This document shows positions 34,919 to 43,463 of a DNA stretch of 64,000 bases, one piece after another. Numbering within the stretch: position 1 is the first letter of the stretch; each line of letters begins with the position of its first letter. The notes beneath the pieces are model-generated. The model worked only from the letters and a program-made list of their open reading frames with translations, was not told the origin of the DNA and ran no database searches. The DNA comes from Pseudomonadota bacterium (GTDB taxonomy: Bacteria; Bdellovibrionota; Bacteriovoracia; Bacteriovoracales; Bacteriovoracaceae): the NCBI GenBank assembly GCA_027487515.1, contig JAIYDL010000016.1, positions 62,001 through 126,000 on the forward strand, read 5' to 3'. The translations under genes were made by a program, and so were the position numbers.

Positions 34919-35673
34919 GCCAGGTTCGCATCTGCCCCTAAGAGCGTGGGCAAGCGTCGGGGGGACGTGAACTTGCCCTGTTTCACAACTTGGATGCGGT
35001 AGAGAACACCGAACGGGAATGCCGGGGCCTGTGCCCCCTTGCCGGCGATGATTTCCGCGCCACGACGAACGTTATCCACCATCCAGCCAGGGAGCCGTAG
35101 GTGGTAAGGATTCCTTGCGACTTCTCCCGTGTGCAGCGACAGGGCCCGCATCTGCAGGTCCAGGATTTCGGTAGGAACCTCGAGTAACACATTCGGCTTG
35201 GCCTGGGGTGCCCAGAACTCGCTCCAGGCGACGACGACGGTCTCTTTCTTTAGCGTGGTGAGGACTTTCTTACAAAGCGCTGAGGTTCGGACGTGCGCTG
35301 GATGAAAGTCTTTCCCGTGAGGGGCGATGATCAAAGACGGCGCGTACTTTTGAATCAGACTCTTGAGTTCGCGTTCCTTGGTTTTCCAATCCTCTCCCAG
35401 GAAAACACACTCGGCCTCAAGCAACGCGCAGGCCGACTCGAGCTCCCGTCGTCGCTCTTCTTGTCGCGCCTTGTTTGACCCTAGGGTCACCGCAACGTTG
35501 ATGATGTGGGCATTGTTTTCTTTCAGGAGTCGGATCCCCAGTGCCCCAGAGATGCACTCGTCATCGGGATGCGGAGATAGGAGCAGCACCGTAAATGGCA
35601 CTGAGTTTTTTAAGATGAGTTTCGACGGGGAGAAGCAGGCAGCGGTCGGAGTGAGGATTTGGGTGAAGTCCAT
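34861..35673 (-). CDS. PIG-L/LmbE-family deacetylase
   Basis: 270 residues with the zinc motif SPHPDDEC (H35, D38) and a later His pair (APHGKDFHPAH). The family removes acetyl groups from GlcNAc-type substrates. Next to nagB, a role in N-acetylglucosamine use is plausible, but family members also act on glycolipids and thiols. A perfect palindrome lies in its promoter region. Confidence 0.85.
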   Translation of the reverse strand: MDFTQILTPTAACFSPSKLILKNSVPFTVLLLSPHPDDECISGALGIRLLKENNAHIINVAVTLGSNKARQEERRRELESACALLEAECVFLGEDWKTKERELKSLIQKYAPSLIIAPHGKDFHPAHVRTSALCKKVLTTLKKETVVVAWSEFWAPQAKPNVLLEVPTEILDLQMRALSLHTGEVARNPYHLRLPGWMVDNVRRGAEIIAGKGAQAPAFPFGVLYRIQVVKQGKFTSPRRLPTLLGADANLAQIFKLILDAASGSRTKVK

Positions 35674-35702
35674 TTCACCTTTTCCTTAAAATCTTGTGAG
35701 CG

Positions 35703-35719
35703 CTGTTACGACGTAACAG
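35703..35719. promoter_or_regulatory. Perfect 17-bp palindrome, operator candidate
   Basis: CTGTTACG, A, CGTAACAG, 30 bp before the start of the PIG-L gene and overlapping its likely -10. The arms are exactly complementary. Confidence 0.45.
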
Positions 35720-35823
35720 AACGCTATCAAGACCAAAACTGATCGTATCATTAGACCCTCTGTGTGATTTCAAAACCTAAGATAGCAAGTTTCAAAACAC
35801 ATAGTCTAGCCAATAGATATCAG

Positions 35824-37197
35824 TTAGTTGCGCTTGTAGTCGTCTTGAAGACGCACAATGTCGTCTTCTCCAAGATAGGATCCGACCTGGGCTTCAATCA
35901 AGACGAGGTCCTCGCTCTCGTTGTTGGCCAGGCGGTGTTTTGCTTCCATGGGGATGAAGGTTGATTCGTTCTTCCGGAGCTCGAAGGTCCTCTCGTCGAT
36001 GGTGACCGTCGCAGTTCCGCTCACCACGATCCAGTGCTCAGAGCGGTGATGGTGGTACTGAAGAGAGAGCTTGGCCTTCGGCCGCACCGTGATCTGTTTG
36101 ACCTTGTAGCCTGCACGGTCTTCGAGAATGGTGTAGGTTCCCCAGGGCCTATGCGCCGTCATGTGCACCGTGGCCATTTCGGGGTGGCCCTTCTTCACTT
36201 CTCCGACGAGTTCTTTCACCTTCTGCGTTGATCCTTTCTTCGCGATGACGATGGCGTCCTTCGTGTCAACGATCATGAGGTCTTCGATGTCGATGGTGGA
36301 AATCAATCGGTCGTCAGAGATGACCAAATTATTCTTCGAGCCGAGGTGGATCGTGTTGGCGGATTTTGTGTTCCCGTCCTGGTCTTTTGGGAGAGTGTCG
36401 TAGAGGGAGTCGAAGGAGCCGAGATCGCTCCAGCCGATGTCCGCCGGTACGACGTTGACGCGTTTGGATTTTTCCATCACCGCGTAGTCGATGCTCTCCG
36501 AGCGGATGGCCTTCATGTCATCGAGCTGAGGCCGGATTGCCTGATCTCGGCGCGAATGCTCAAACGTGCGCTTCGCTTGCTCATGGATGTCCGGGGCATG
36601 GGTTCTAAGTTCTTCTAAGAAAACCCGGGCGCGGAAGCAGAACATACCGGAGTTCCAGTAGTAGTTCCCGGCCGTGACGTAGTCAGTTGCCGTTTGAGCG
36701 TCTGGCTTTTCTTTGAAAGAGAGGACGTCGGTGCCCGACGCTTCGATGTAACCGTAGCCGGTCTCCGCGTAACTGGGTCTTATTCCGAAGGTGACGAGGC
36801 GGTCATTCTCGGCCAATTCTCGGGCCCGTCGAACTGCGGCTTCGTATTCGTTCTGGTCCTTGATCAAGTGGTCAGAGGGGACGACGAGCAGGATGTCCTC
36901 CGGGTTCGCCGCAAAGGCCGCGAGGGCGATCGCCGGTGCCGTGTTCCTTCCGGTCGGCTCAAGGATGAACGTCCGAGGTTTCACGAGCCCGAGGTCTTCG
37001 ATCTGATCGAGGCCCATGAAGTACTGTTCGTGGTTGATGACCACGGTGAAGGAGTCGGCCGCGCTGGCGTTTCGTTTGACGGTCTTTTGGAAGAGGGACT
37101 CATTCGCAAACAGCTTCACGAACTGCTTCGGGAAGAGAGTCCTCGAAATGGGCCAGAGCCGAGTTCCCGATCCACCACACAAGATTACGACCTTCAT
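35824..37197 (-). CDS. manC: Mannose-1-phosphate guanylyltransferase / mannose-6-phosphate isomerase
   Basis: 457 residues, type II bifunctional enzyme. The nucleotidyltransferase opens with LCGGSGTRLWPISR and FPKQF; the C-terminal cupin (about 340-457; RPWGTYTILE, LSLQYHHHRSEHW) is the isomerase. It makes GDP-mannose for LPS or exopolysaccharide. AGGAG lies before the ATG. It follows mgtE by 39 bp. Confidence 0.94.
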   Translation of the reverse strand: MKVVILCGGSGTRLWPISRTLFPKQFVKLFANESLFQKTVKRNASAADSFTVVINHEQYFMGLDQIEDLGLVKPRTFILEPTGRNTAPAIALAAFAANPEDILLVVPSDHLIKDQNEYEAAVRRARELAENDRLVTFGIRPSYAETGYGYIEASGTDVLSFKEKPDAQTATDYVTAGNYYWNSGMFCFRARVFLEELRTHAPDIHEQAKRTFEHSRRDQAIRPQLDDMKAIRSESIDYAVMEKSKRVNVVPADIGWSDLGSFDSLYDTLPKDQDGNTKSANTIHLGSKNNLVISDDRLISTIDIEDLMIVDTKDAIVIAKKGSTQKVKELVGEVKKGHPEMATVHMTAHRPWGTYTILEDRAGYKVKQITVRPKAKLSLQYHHHRSEHWIVVSGTATVTIDERTFELRKNESTFIPMEAKHRLANNESEDLVLIEAQVGSYLGEDDIVRLQDDYKRN

Positions 37198-37236
37198 AAA
37201 TTCTCCTGATGAATCATCTTAGCGTCGAAACGGATT

Positions 37237-38637
37237 TTAGGAAATACCTAGAGTGGCCGAGGCGATGGTGAAATAGATTAACAGACCGGTGATGTCGACG
37301 ATGGTGGTGATGGCGGGGCTCGCGACCACGGCCGGGTCTCCGCCCATCCGTCTTACGACGAGGGGAAGGGCAGCTCCGATCATGGCCGACGAAACCACCT
37401 GAATGGCGATCGCGAGGGAAATGATCGCAGCGATGTATTCCATGCTGAACCCTGGTGGCAGCATGGAGTGGAACGAAAGAAACGCGATCTTGAGGTAGGT
37501 CAGCAGCGCGACGCAGAGAGACAGCATGAAGGATATGCGGATTTCTTTGATAACGATCTTAGGCCAATCATCATCGGTGATCTCGCCCAACGAAAGTGCT
37601 CGGATCACGACGGTTGCGGCCTGAGCACCGGTGTTTCCCCCGGTGGCCGCCATCATGGGCATGTACATCGCAAGGATGATGAACTGCTCGAGGACCCCCT
37701 GGTACTCGTTGATGATCATGCCGGAGATGATGCCGATGGCCGCCAGAGAGACGAGCCAGACCACGCGCTTTTTGAAATGGCGGAACGATGAGGTTTCGAG
37801 GTACTCTTCGTCGTCCTCCGAGGGCATGATCCCCATGAGTTTTTCTAAGTCTTCCGTGTTCTCTCGTTGGATGATGTCGATCGCTTCTTCGTGAGAGACG
37901 ATCCCGACGAGCTGACCCAGGGAGTTGAGGACAGGGATGGCGACGAGGTCATACTTCTCAATTTTCTGAGCGACCGATTCGCGGTCCTCGTTGACCTCAG
38001 CGTAGACGAAGAACTCGTTGAGCATCTCTTGCACTTTATCCTTCGGGTCGTGCATCACCAGGTCTTTTAACGTCACGAGCCCCTTCATCACCATCGAGTG
38101 GTCCACCACGTAGATGTAGTAGATCATGTCCTTCGAGGGGGCGTCCTTCCTGATCTTCGCGAGGGCTTCGTAGGCCGACATGTCGGCGAAGATCGTGGCG
38201 AAGTCCGTGGTCATGATCCCGCCGGCCGTCTCCGGAGGATAGGCCGAGAGGATGATCACGTCTTCGCGGACTGTTTTATCGAGGTACGGCAACAGTTCGA
38301 TCTGCTCTTCTTTCGTGAGTTCCTGATAAAGGTCGGCACGAATGTCGGAGAACATCTGACCAAAGATCGAGGCGAAGAAGCGGCGGTCAAGAGAGTGGAA
38401 GAGCTTGAGCTGAAGATCCAGGGAGAAGTCCGATGCGATTCGACCCTGATCATCCGGGTCCAGTTTCTTCAAGTACTGGATAACCTCTTCGATGGGTTTT
38501 TCTTCCATGAACTCCGCGACGTCCATGGTCGGAAGTTCTTCAAACATTTCAACGAGCTCGGCCGTCCTTCCACGCTCGGAAAGATCTTGAAGGAGATCCT
38601 GATTCTCGGGGTCCTGGTTTTCTTCGTTCTCTTCCAT
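37237..38637 (-). CDS. mgtE: Magnesium transporter MgtE
   Basis: 466 residues: an N-terminal acidic superhelical domain (MFEELPTMDVAEFMEEKPIE), two CBS domains (about 145-265), and five membrane helices with PMMAATGGNTGAQAATVVIR, the pore signature. It lets Mg2+ in and closes when cytoplasmic Mg2+ is high. The leader is only about 20 nt, so there is no magnesium riboswitch. Confidence 0.95.
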   Translation of the reverse strand: MEENEENQDPENQDLLQDLSERGRTAELVEMFEELPTMDVAEFMEEKPIEEVIQYLKKLDPDDQGRIASDFSLDLQLKLFHSLDRRFFASIFGQMFSDIRADLYQELTKEEQIELLPYLDKTVREDVIILSAYPPETAGGIMTTDFATIFADMSAYEALAKIRKDAPSKDMIYYIYVVDHSMVMKGLVTLKDLVMHDPKDKVQEMLNEFFVYAEVNEDRESVAQKIEKYDLVAIPVLNSLGQLVGIVSHEEAIDIIQRENTEDLEKLMGIMPSEDDEEYLETSSFRHFKKRVVWLVSLAAIGIISGMIINEYQGVLEQFIILAMYMPMMAATGGNTGAQAATVVIRALSLGEITDDDWPKIVIKEIRISFMLSLCVALLTYLKIAFLSFHSMLPPGFSMEYIAAIISLAIAIQVVSSAMIGAALPLVVRRMGGDPAVVASPAITTIVDITGLLIYFTIASATLGIS

Positions 38638-38662
38638 AATTCCTGAGGCTCGTAGTAGTGCT

Positions 38663-38690
38663 ATTCTACCTTAAGCAGTTATAATTCCAA
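38663..38690 (-). promoter_or_regulatory. Candidate mgtE promoter
   Basis: TTGGAA (38690-38685), 16 nt, TAGAAT (38668-38663) on the minus strand, 25 nt before the ATG. Confidence 0.5.
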
Positions 38691-38748
38691 TGGGTTAGAC
38701 TTTGCCGGTTCCCGAGAAGCGCAGATAAATGTCACGTCCCCAAAATTG

Positions 38749-38775
38749 TTAAGAATTGTCGAAAAAAGCCGATAA
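38749..38775 (+). promoter_or_regulatory. Sigma-28 (FliA)-type promoter
   Basis: GCCGATAA at 38768-38775 is an exact match to the sigma-28 -10 consensus. At the consensus 11-nt spacing lies TTAAGAAT (38749-38756), which matches TAAAGTTT at 5 of 8. It lies 38 bp before the ATG of the PilZ/receiver operon and nothing else can use it. Confidence 0.6.
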
Positions 38776-38813
38776 GTCATTGTAAATTTTCCACTTTTAA
38801 AAATGGCTTAACG

Positions 38814-41339
38814 ATGAGCAATCCCACTATTCCAGTGATCAAGTTTCTCTTTCGAGATGACTATAAAACGCTTTCCGAAGCTCTGAAGCTCAATCCAGGA
38901 TTCGAAGTCGAGAACTTTAGCTCCTCCAATGAGATGGCCACGTTTCTTTCGACGATCCCTGCGGGCCTCATCGTCACCTCACTGAAAGATAAGAACGACC
39001 TGGTCCAGATCGCAACGTTTTTGAAGATCGGAAAGAAGCTTGCGAAGGAGACGGCGATCAAAGTAGTGGTTCTTAATTTCAGCGGAGACCGAACGTTTGA
39101 GAAAGCGATCGCCAAGCTGGGGATCCAGGATTTCATCGAACCGACGATCAACACGAAGGCATTGAAGTTTAAGATCGACTTCTGGATGAAGTCCCTGAAC
39201 GCTCAGGCGAAGATGACGAGTGCCCAGCAGAAAACGGCGTCCAAGGTCTCGGGCTCAAATTCCTCCGATGGCTCTTCGGGACCTGAGAAGAAGACGAGCG
39301 ATGCCCCGATCTTCGTCGAGCCCCTCGAGCTTGAAGACGATATCTGGCTCATCAAGCAAAACGGAGACTGTAAGAAGATCCTGGGCAAATGGCTCATCCG
39401 GATGCTGGGCCCGAGCCCGTACGTGGGCCAGTGGAATGAGCTCAAGGCCGGTCTCTGGCGGTTCGAGATCAAAGAAGCCGAGAAGGAGATCTACGTGCCG
39501 AACGAAGGTGCGTGGTACTTCTCAGGGGATCAAAAGCCCGACTTCGTTTGGAAGGAAAACATCTGGCTCATCTCCGGCGAAAATTTCAATCTCTTTTTCA
39601 AGAATAGTAAGGAAATCCTAAGCCGGATTAATTCCAAAGATCGAGTCCTTACGGTCTGTAAGAACTCCCTCTACGCGAAGACAAAAGAACCGTCGATCAT
39701 CGAGAGCTTTGACAAAGAATTGGTCTTCCGGAAGGAAGCGGAGAACCTTGAGGATCTCGAGGGGAAGTCGAACACAGATCAGCTCGCTGGTGGAAACATC
39801 AAAGGGAAGAATTCGACGCCTGCGGATCGGTCGGGGAACTTGTCTGGGAAGACGGAGTTCGATGAGGACATCACGAATGATAACCTCGAAGGAAAGTCGA
39901 ACACCTCGAAAGAGTCCAAATTCTGGGGTGGGAAGTCCGGGCCTAGCGAGGCCCAAGAAAGTACCGCGAACGGCGCTAAAGCTGGAGGTCTCGTAGAGGC
40001 TCCGCTGCTTGAGTCCAAGAACGAGACGGACCATAAGAAGTTCTACAAGAATCACAACGAAGCCAAGCAGTACCTCGCCGATGAGGAAGAGGCCAAGAAA
40101 CGCGAAGGCTTCCGAGAAGAAGAAGGAAAGGACCTTGCGGGCAAGACTGAGACGGACAAGCTCTCAAAGTACTACGACGGCAAAGAGCGGAGTGCGGCCG
40201 AGAAAGAGGCCCGGGAGAAGGATCCCGGACTCGCAGGGAAAACAGACACGGATCATCTGAAGTCTCACTACGGCGGAAAGGCTTCAGGGGAATCTGCGGC
40301 GAAAGATGCGAAGGAGAAGCCGTCGGCCGAAAAAGGTGACGCTCCTAACGGCGGCAAGCCCGGGGCCATGGGAGAGAAAGATTCCCGCGATCCGAATGGA
40401 AAGTCGACGACCGATAAACTCGATGGCCGAACCAGTGGCAAGATCAGTTCGCCGGATGAGGTGAATCCTAAAGACCCGAGCGGGAAATCGACGACCGATC
40501 GGATTGAAACAAAGTACGGAGGAGCGACCTCTGCGAATGAGGCGAAGAAGGATCCGAAAGATCCGAATCGGAGTGCCCACAAAGACGACGAAGCCTCCGG
40601 GGACCTGTCTGGAAAGTCGGCCACCGAGAAACTTGCCTCTCACTACGGGAAACCCTTAGATCGAAAAGCGCCGATCGTGACCCGGGAGAAGAAAGAAGCC
40701 GAGACATACTACGATGATTCCGTTGCTGCGCAAGAGCAAGACGGCTACCAAGAAGAGGCACGGCGTAAAGGTCAGGACGGAAACGATGGGGACGGTAGTG
40801 GTACCGATGGAGACTACGGTCAACGGTTCGGCCGCCGACGAGACCGCCGAGATATTTCCATGCCGTCGCCCGAGATCGGGTCCACGCCCATCTCCGAACG
40901 AACTGCAGAAATTCTCCCCCTTGAGAAAGCAAGGAATGAAGCCGCAAAGAAGGCCACCCAAGTCGCGACCAATGAAGCGGGCCTTGACGACATCACCGCA
41001 GACGCCCGGGTCACTTGCACGATCTCGTTCCAGCAAAAGCGCATCTACTCTGAGCTCAACGACTTCTTTGATGACACCATCGTTTTCCTGGCGAATGACC
41101 CTGGGCTAAGCCCGAACGATGCCGTGGGCCTGGGCCTCTCGTTCCGGCTCAACAAAAGTGACACGAACCTCACCCTCCCGGGTAAGGTTTCAGGGATCGA
41201 CGGAGACGGGGAGGGCGGAACTTTTGTCACCGTCAAGCTTTCGGCCGAGAACGTCGCTGCCTTCGGAAAATTCATGGACCTCTTCAAGTCGCGTCAAAAT
41301 AATGTGGATGAGTTCCTCAAACTGGTGAAAGGCCTATGA
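38814..41339 (+). CDS. Large protein: pseudo-receiver, disordered repeats, PilZ-like end
   Basis: 841 residues, no signal peptide. The first 130 residues have the outline of a receiver domain but Ser (near residue 56, LIVTSLKDKND) instead of the phosphorylated Asp. Residues about 190-300 form a small folded Trp-rich domain. From about 317 to 620 a disordered, Lys/Ser/Asp/Gly-rich part repeats a GK[ST]xTD[KHR]L motif. The C-terminus (about 720-841) looks like a PilZ fold, without the RxxxR motif needed to bind c-di-GMP. First gene of a three-gene operon under a sigma-28-like promoter. Function unknown; scaffold is a guess. Confidence 0.75.
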   Translation: MSNPTIPVIKFLFRDDYKTLSEALKLNPGFEVENFSSSNEMATFLSTIPAGLIVTSLKDKNDLVQIATFLKIGKKLAKETAIKVVVLNFSGDRTFEKAIAKLGIQDFIEPTINTKALKFKIDFWMKSLNAQAKMTSAQQKTASKVSGSNSSDGSSGPEKKTSDAPIFVEPLELEDDIWLIKQNGDCKKILGKWLIRMLGPSPYVGQWNELKAGLWRFEIKEAEKEIYVPNEGAWYFSGDQKPDFVWKENIWLISGENFNLFFKNSKEILSRINSKDRVLTVCKNSLYAKTKEPSIIESFDKELVFRKEAENLEDLEGKSNTDQLAGGNIKGKNSTPADRSGNLSGKTEFDEDITNDNLEGKSNTSKESKFWGGKSGPSEAQESTANGAKAGGLVEAPLLESKNETDHKKFYKNHNEAKQYLADEEEAKKREGFREEEGKDLAGKTETDKLSKYYDGKERSAAEKEAREKDPGLAGKTDTDHLKSHYGGKASGESAAKDAKEKPSAEKGDAPNGGKPGAMGEKDSRDPNGKSTTDKLDGRTSGKISSPDEVNPKDPSGKSTTDRIETKYGGATSANEAKKDPKDPNRSAHKDDEASGDLSGKSATEKLASHYGKPLDRKAPIVTREKKEAETYYDDSVAAQEQDGYQEEARRKGQDGNDGDGSGTDGDYGQRFGRRRDRRDISMPSPEIGSTPISERTAEILPLEKARNEAAKKATQVATNEAGLDDITADARVTCTISFQQKRIYSELNDFFDDTIVFLANDPGLSPNDAVGLGLSFRLNKSDTNLTLPGKVSGIDGDGEGGTFVTVKLSAENVAAFGKFMDLFKSRQNNVDEFLKLVKGL
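39750..40660 (+). repeat. Degenerate coding repeats (GKT-TDKL motif)
   Basis: About ten copies of the GK-[ST]-x-T-D motif (for example GKSNTDQL, GKTETDKL, GKTDTDHL, GKSTTDKL, GKSTTDRI, GKSATEKL), often followed by a Tyr/Gly/Gly/Lys element such as SHYGGK. The DNA is diverged, so the selection is on the protein motif. Confidence 0.7.
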
Positions 41340-42064
41340 TCCGCTTAGACGGCAACTCCATCCTCATCGCAGACAGCGACCCTGGGTTCTTGAACCCTCT
41401 CGCCCAGGCACTCACGCGCCACGGGGCTCGCTGCTTCGTGGCCGCGGACATGGGGCAGGCGAGAGATCTTCTGGTAAAGTTTGACTTCGATCTAGTCATT
41501 TCAAACTATTACCTGTCCGACGGTATTATCTATCAGCTCATGGATTGGTGTACGAAGAACCTATCCTTCTTGCCGATCTTCACGTGCGTGGGGCACCCCT
41601 TCGGTGCGGACAAAGAACTCTCTCAGAAGCAGGCCATCGCAAGCGTTTTTCAAAAACACGAAGTGGGACAGATTTTGTCAGGCATCTCGAGGCTCCTGTT
41701 CAGTTTTGAGGCCTACCATCAAAGCCTCCTCGAGATGATTGATCCCTCAGAAATTAAGATAGAGATCTGTGTTTCCGATTATAATTTCCTCGTGAGTCCG
41801 TTGGAGATCAATGAGGATAATGTGTACCTGGCGATGGACCGTGAGTTTCTCAAGGGCACGTTCGGCGTGCTGAAGTTTGCGGTCGTCCTCGAAGAACGGT
41901 ACCATAGCTTCATCATCCCGGGCTCCCTCGACGAGAAGTGCCAGAGTGGTCAGGTCTTCGTCGTCGATGAGAAGTACCGCGGTCACTGGAAGCATTTTTT
42001 GGACTACCTCAACATGAAGCAAGTGAAGATAACAAAATTTCTTTCTAAGGCGGCAGGGTTCTGA
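41336..42064 (+). CDS. Pseudo-receiver protein with C-terminal PilZ-like part
   Basis: 242 residues. The N-terminal half has the receiver fold (SILIADSDPGFLNPLAQAL), but Asn57 (VISNYYLSDG) stands where Asp would be phosphorylated, so it should not accept phosphate. The second half (about 135-242) is beta-rich and may be PilZ-like. It overlaps the previous gene by 4 bp (ATGA) and the next begins 2 bp after its stop. Confidence 0.7.
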   Translation: MIRLDGNSILIADSDPGFLNPLAQALTRHGARCFVAADMGQARDLLVKFDFDLVISNYYLSDGIIYQLMDWCTKNLSFLPIFTCVGHPFGADKELSQKQAIASVFQKHEVGQILSGISRLLFSFEAYHQSLLEMIDPSEIKIEICVSDYNFLVSPLEINEDNVYLAMDREFLKGTFGVLKFAVVLEERYHSFIIPGSLDEKCQSGQVFVVDEKYRGHWKHFLDYLNMKQVKITKFLSKAAGF

Positions 42065-42066
42065 CG

Positions 42067-43356
42067 ATGGACAAGAAAGAGATTTTAAAAAAATTCCTCG
42101 AGACGAACGAAGTTCTGATCGTGGATAAGAACCCGAGCTCTCGGAACCGTCTCCTGAAGACGATGGTTGACCTTGGGGCGAAGCGGAGCACGATCCACTC
42201 CGTGGGAACCCTTCAGGAGTCCCAAGAAATCATCCAGACAAAAAACATTGGGATCGTCCTTTCGGACTACTTCATCGGGGGTGGCTCTGGGTTCGACCTG
42301 TTCAAACTTCTCCGGGAGAAGTACCCGAACAAGAAAGAACTCTGCCTCGTCCTCGTGACCTCGAACATCTCCCAAACCGCAGTGGCCAAGGCCGCGGAAG
42401 AGGACGTGGACTCGTTCATCATCAAGCCCTACACCATCCAGAGCATCCAGGAGAACTTGATCTCGACGGTCACTCAGAAGATCATGCCGTCCGATTACAT
42501 CGTGAAGATCGAAGAGGGGAAAGTGCTCCTCGCGGCCGGAAAATACGACGAGGCCATCGGAGTGCTCAACGTCGCCCGAGGCATGCACCCGAAGCCGGCC
42601 CTGGCGTATTTCTACATCGGTCAAGCCGAGTACCTGAAGAACCACGTGGACACCGCCACCGGCTCGTACAATGAGGGTCTGAACTTCAACAACATCCACT
42701 ACAAGTGTCTCGTGGGTCTCTACGAAGTGTTCATGCGCGAAGAGAAGTTCCACGAAGCCTACCAGGTGGTGAAAAAGATCGCCAAGTACTTCCCGGCGAA
42801 CCCAGATCGACTGGCCCAGATCATTCGGCTCGCGGTTCGGACGGGGAACTACCAAGACATGCAGATGTTCTACGAGATCTTCACCTCCCTGGACATCCGG
42901 CTTCAGGTGCTCACGAACTACATCGGCGCCGGGATGTACATCGCCGGGAAGTACTGCCTCCTGAACTCGGACAAAGACACGGCCTTCCAGTACTTCGATA
43001 ACATCGCCGTGTCGTGCTCCGAGTTCACGAAGTTCCTCCGGGCCGTGATCACCCTCTTGGTTGAAAATGACCTGAGTGAGGACGCAGAGAAGTTCCTAAG
43101 CCGCTTCGACAAAGATGCGAAGGATGGAGAAGACTACCTCGTGGCAGACTTCCTGGTGAGCAGTAAGAAGTTCACGGATCCGGGCTTCGTGATCAAAATA
43201 GGCCTCGAGCTTTGGAACAAGAACATCCGCGATTTCCATTTCCTTGAGACTCTCGTCGAGGCCATGGAAAAGGGCGGCTACAAGGATGAGAAGATCGCAC
43301 CGTACCGCGAAGAGCTCCAGTCCCTGTATTCCGATAAAGCAGAGCTCAGCGCCTAA
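42067..43356 (+). CDS. Response regulator with receiver and TPR repeats
   Basis: 429 residues. The receiver domain (1-140) keeps the acceptor D67 (IVLSDYFIGG), the acidic pocket (LIVDKNP) and the Lys (IIKPYT). From about 150 on there are tetratricopeptide repeats (GKVLLAAGKYDEAIGVLNVA, YFYIGQAEYLKNHVDTATGS). There is no DNA-binding or enzyme domain, so it likely works through protein contacts. It is the only phosphorylatable member of its operon. Confidence 0.82.
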   Translation: MDKKEILKKFLETNEVLIVDKNPSSRNRLLKTMVDLGAKRSTIHSVGTLQESQEIIQTKNIGIVLSDYFIGGGSGFDLFKLLREKYPNKKELCLVLVTSNISQTAVAKAAEEDVDSFIIKPYTIQSIQENLISTVTQKIMPSDYIVKIEEGKVLLAAGKYDEAIGVLNVARGMHPKPALAYFYIGQAEYLKNHVDTATGSYNEGLNFNNIHYKCLVGLYEVFMREEKFHEAYQVVKKIAKYFPANPDRLAQIIRLAVRTGNYQDMQMFYEIFTSLDIRLQVLTNYIGAGMYIAGKYCLLNSDKDTAFQYFDNIAVSCSEFTKFLRAVITLLVENDLSEDAEKFLSRFDKDAKDGEDYLVADFLVSSKKFTDPGFVIKIGLELWNKNIRDFHFLETLVEAMEKGGYKDEKIAPYREELQSLYSDKAELSA

Positions 43357-43463
43357 CCTGCCCAGAATGCTCTGCTAATATCTTCTTACTCCCTGTGAGC
43401 TTCGTTTACAGGCACTCCCATCATCTGCTCTCCTTGTAGGTAGTTTGCAAAGGAGTGCATTTA

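Noticed and set aside
38638-38662. Magnesium riboswitch ahead of mgtE
   Set aside because: The leader is too short and shows no M-box structure.
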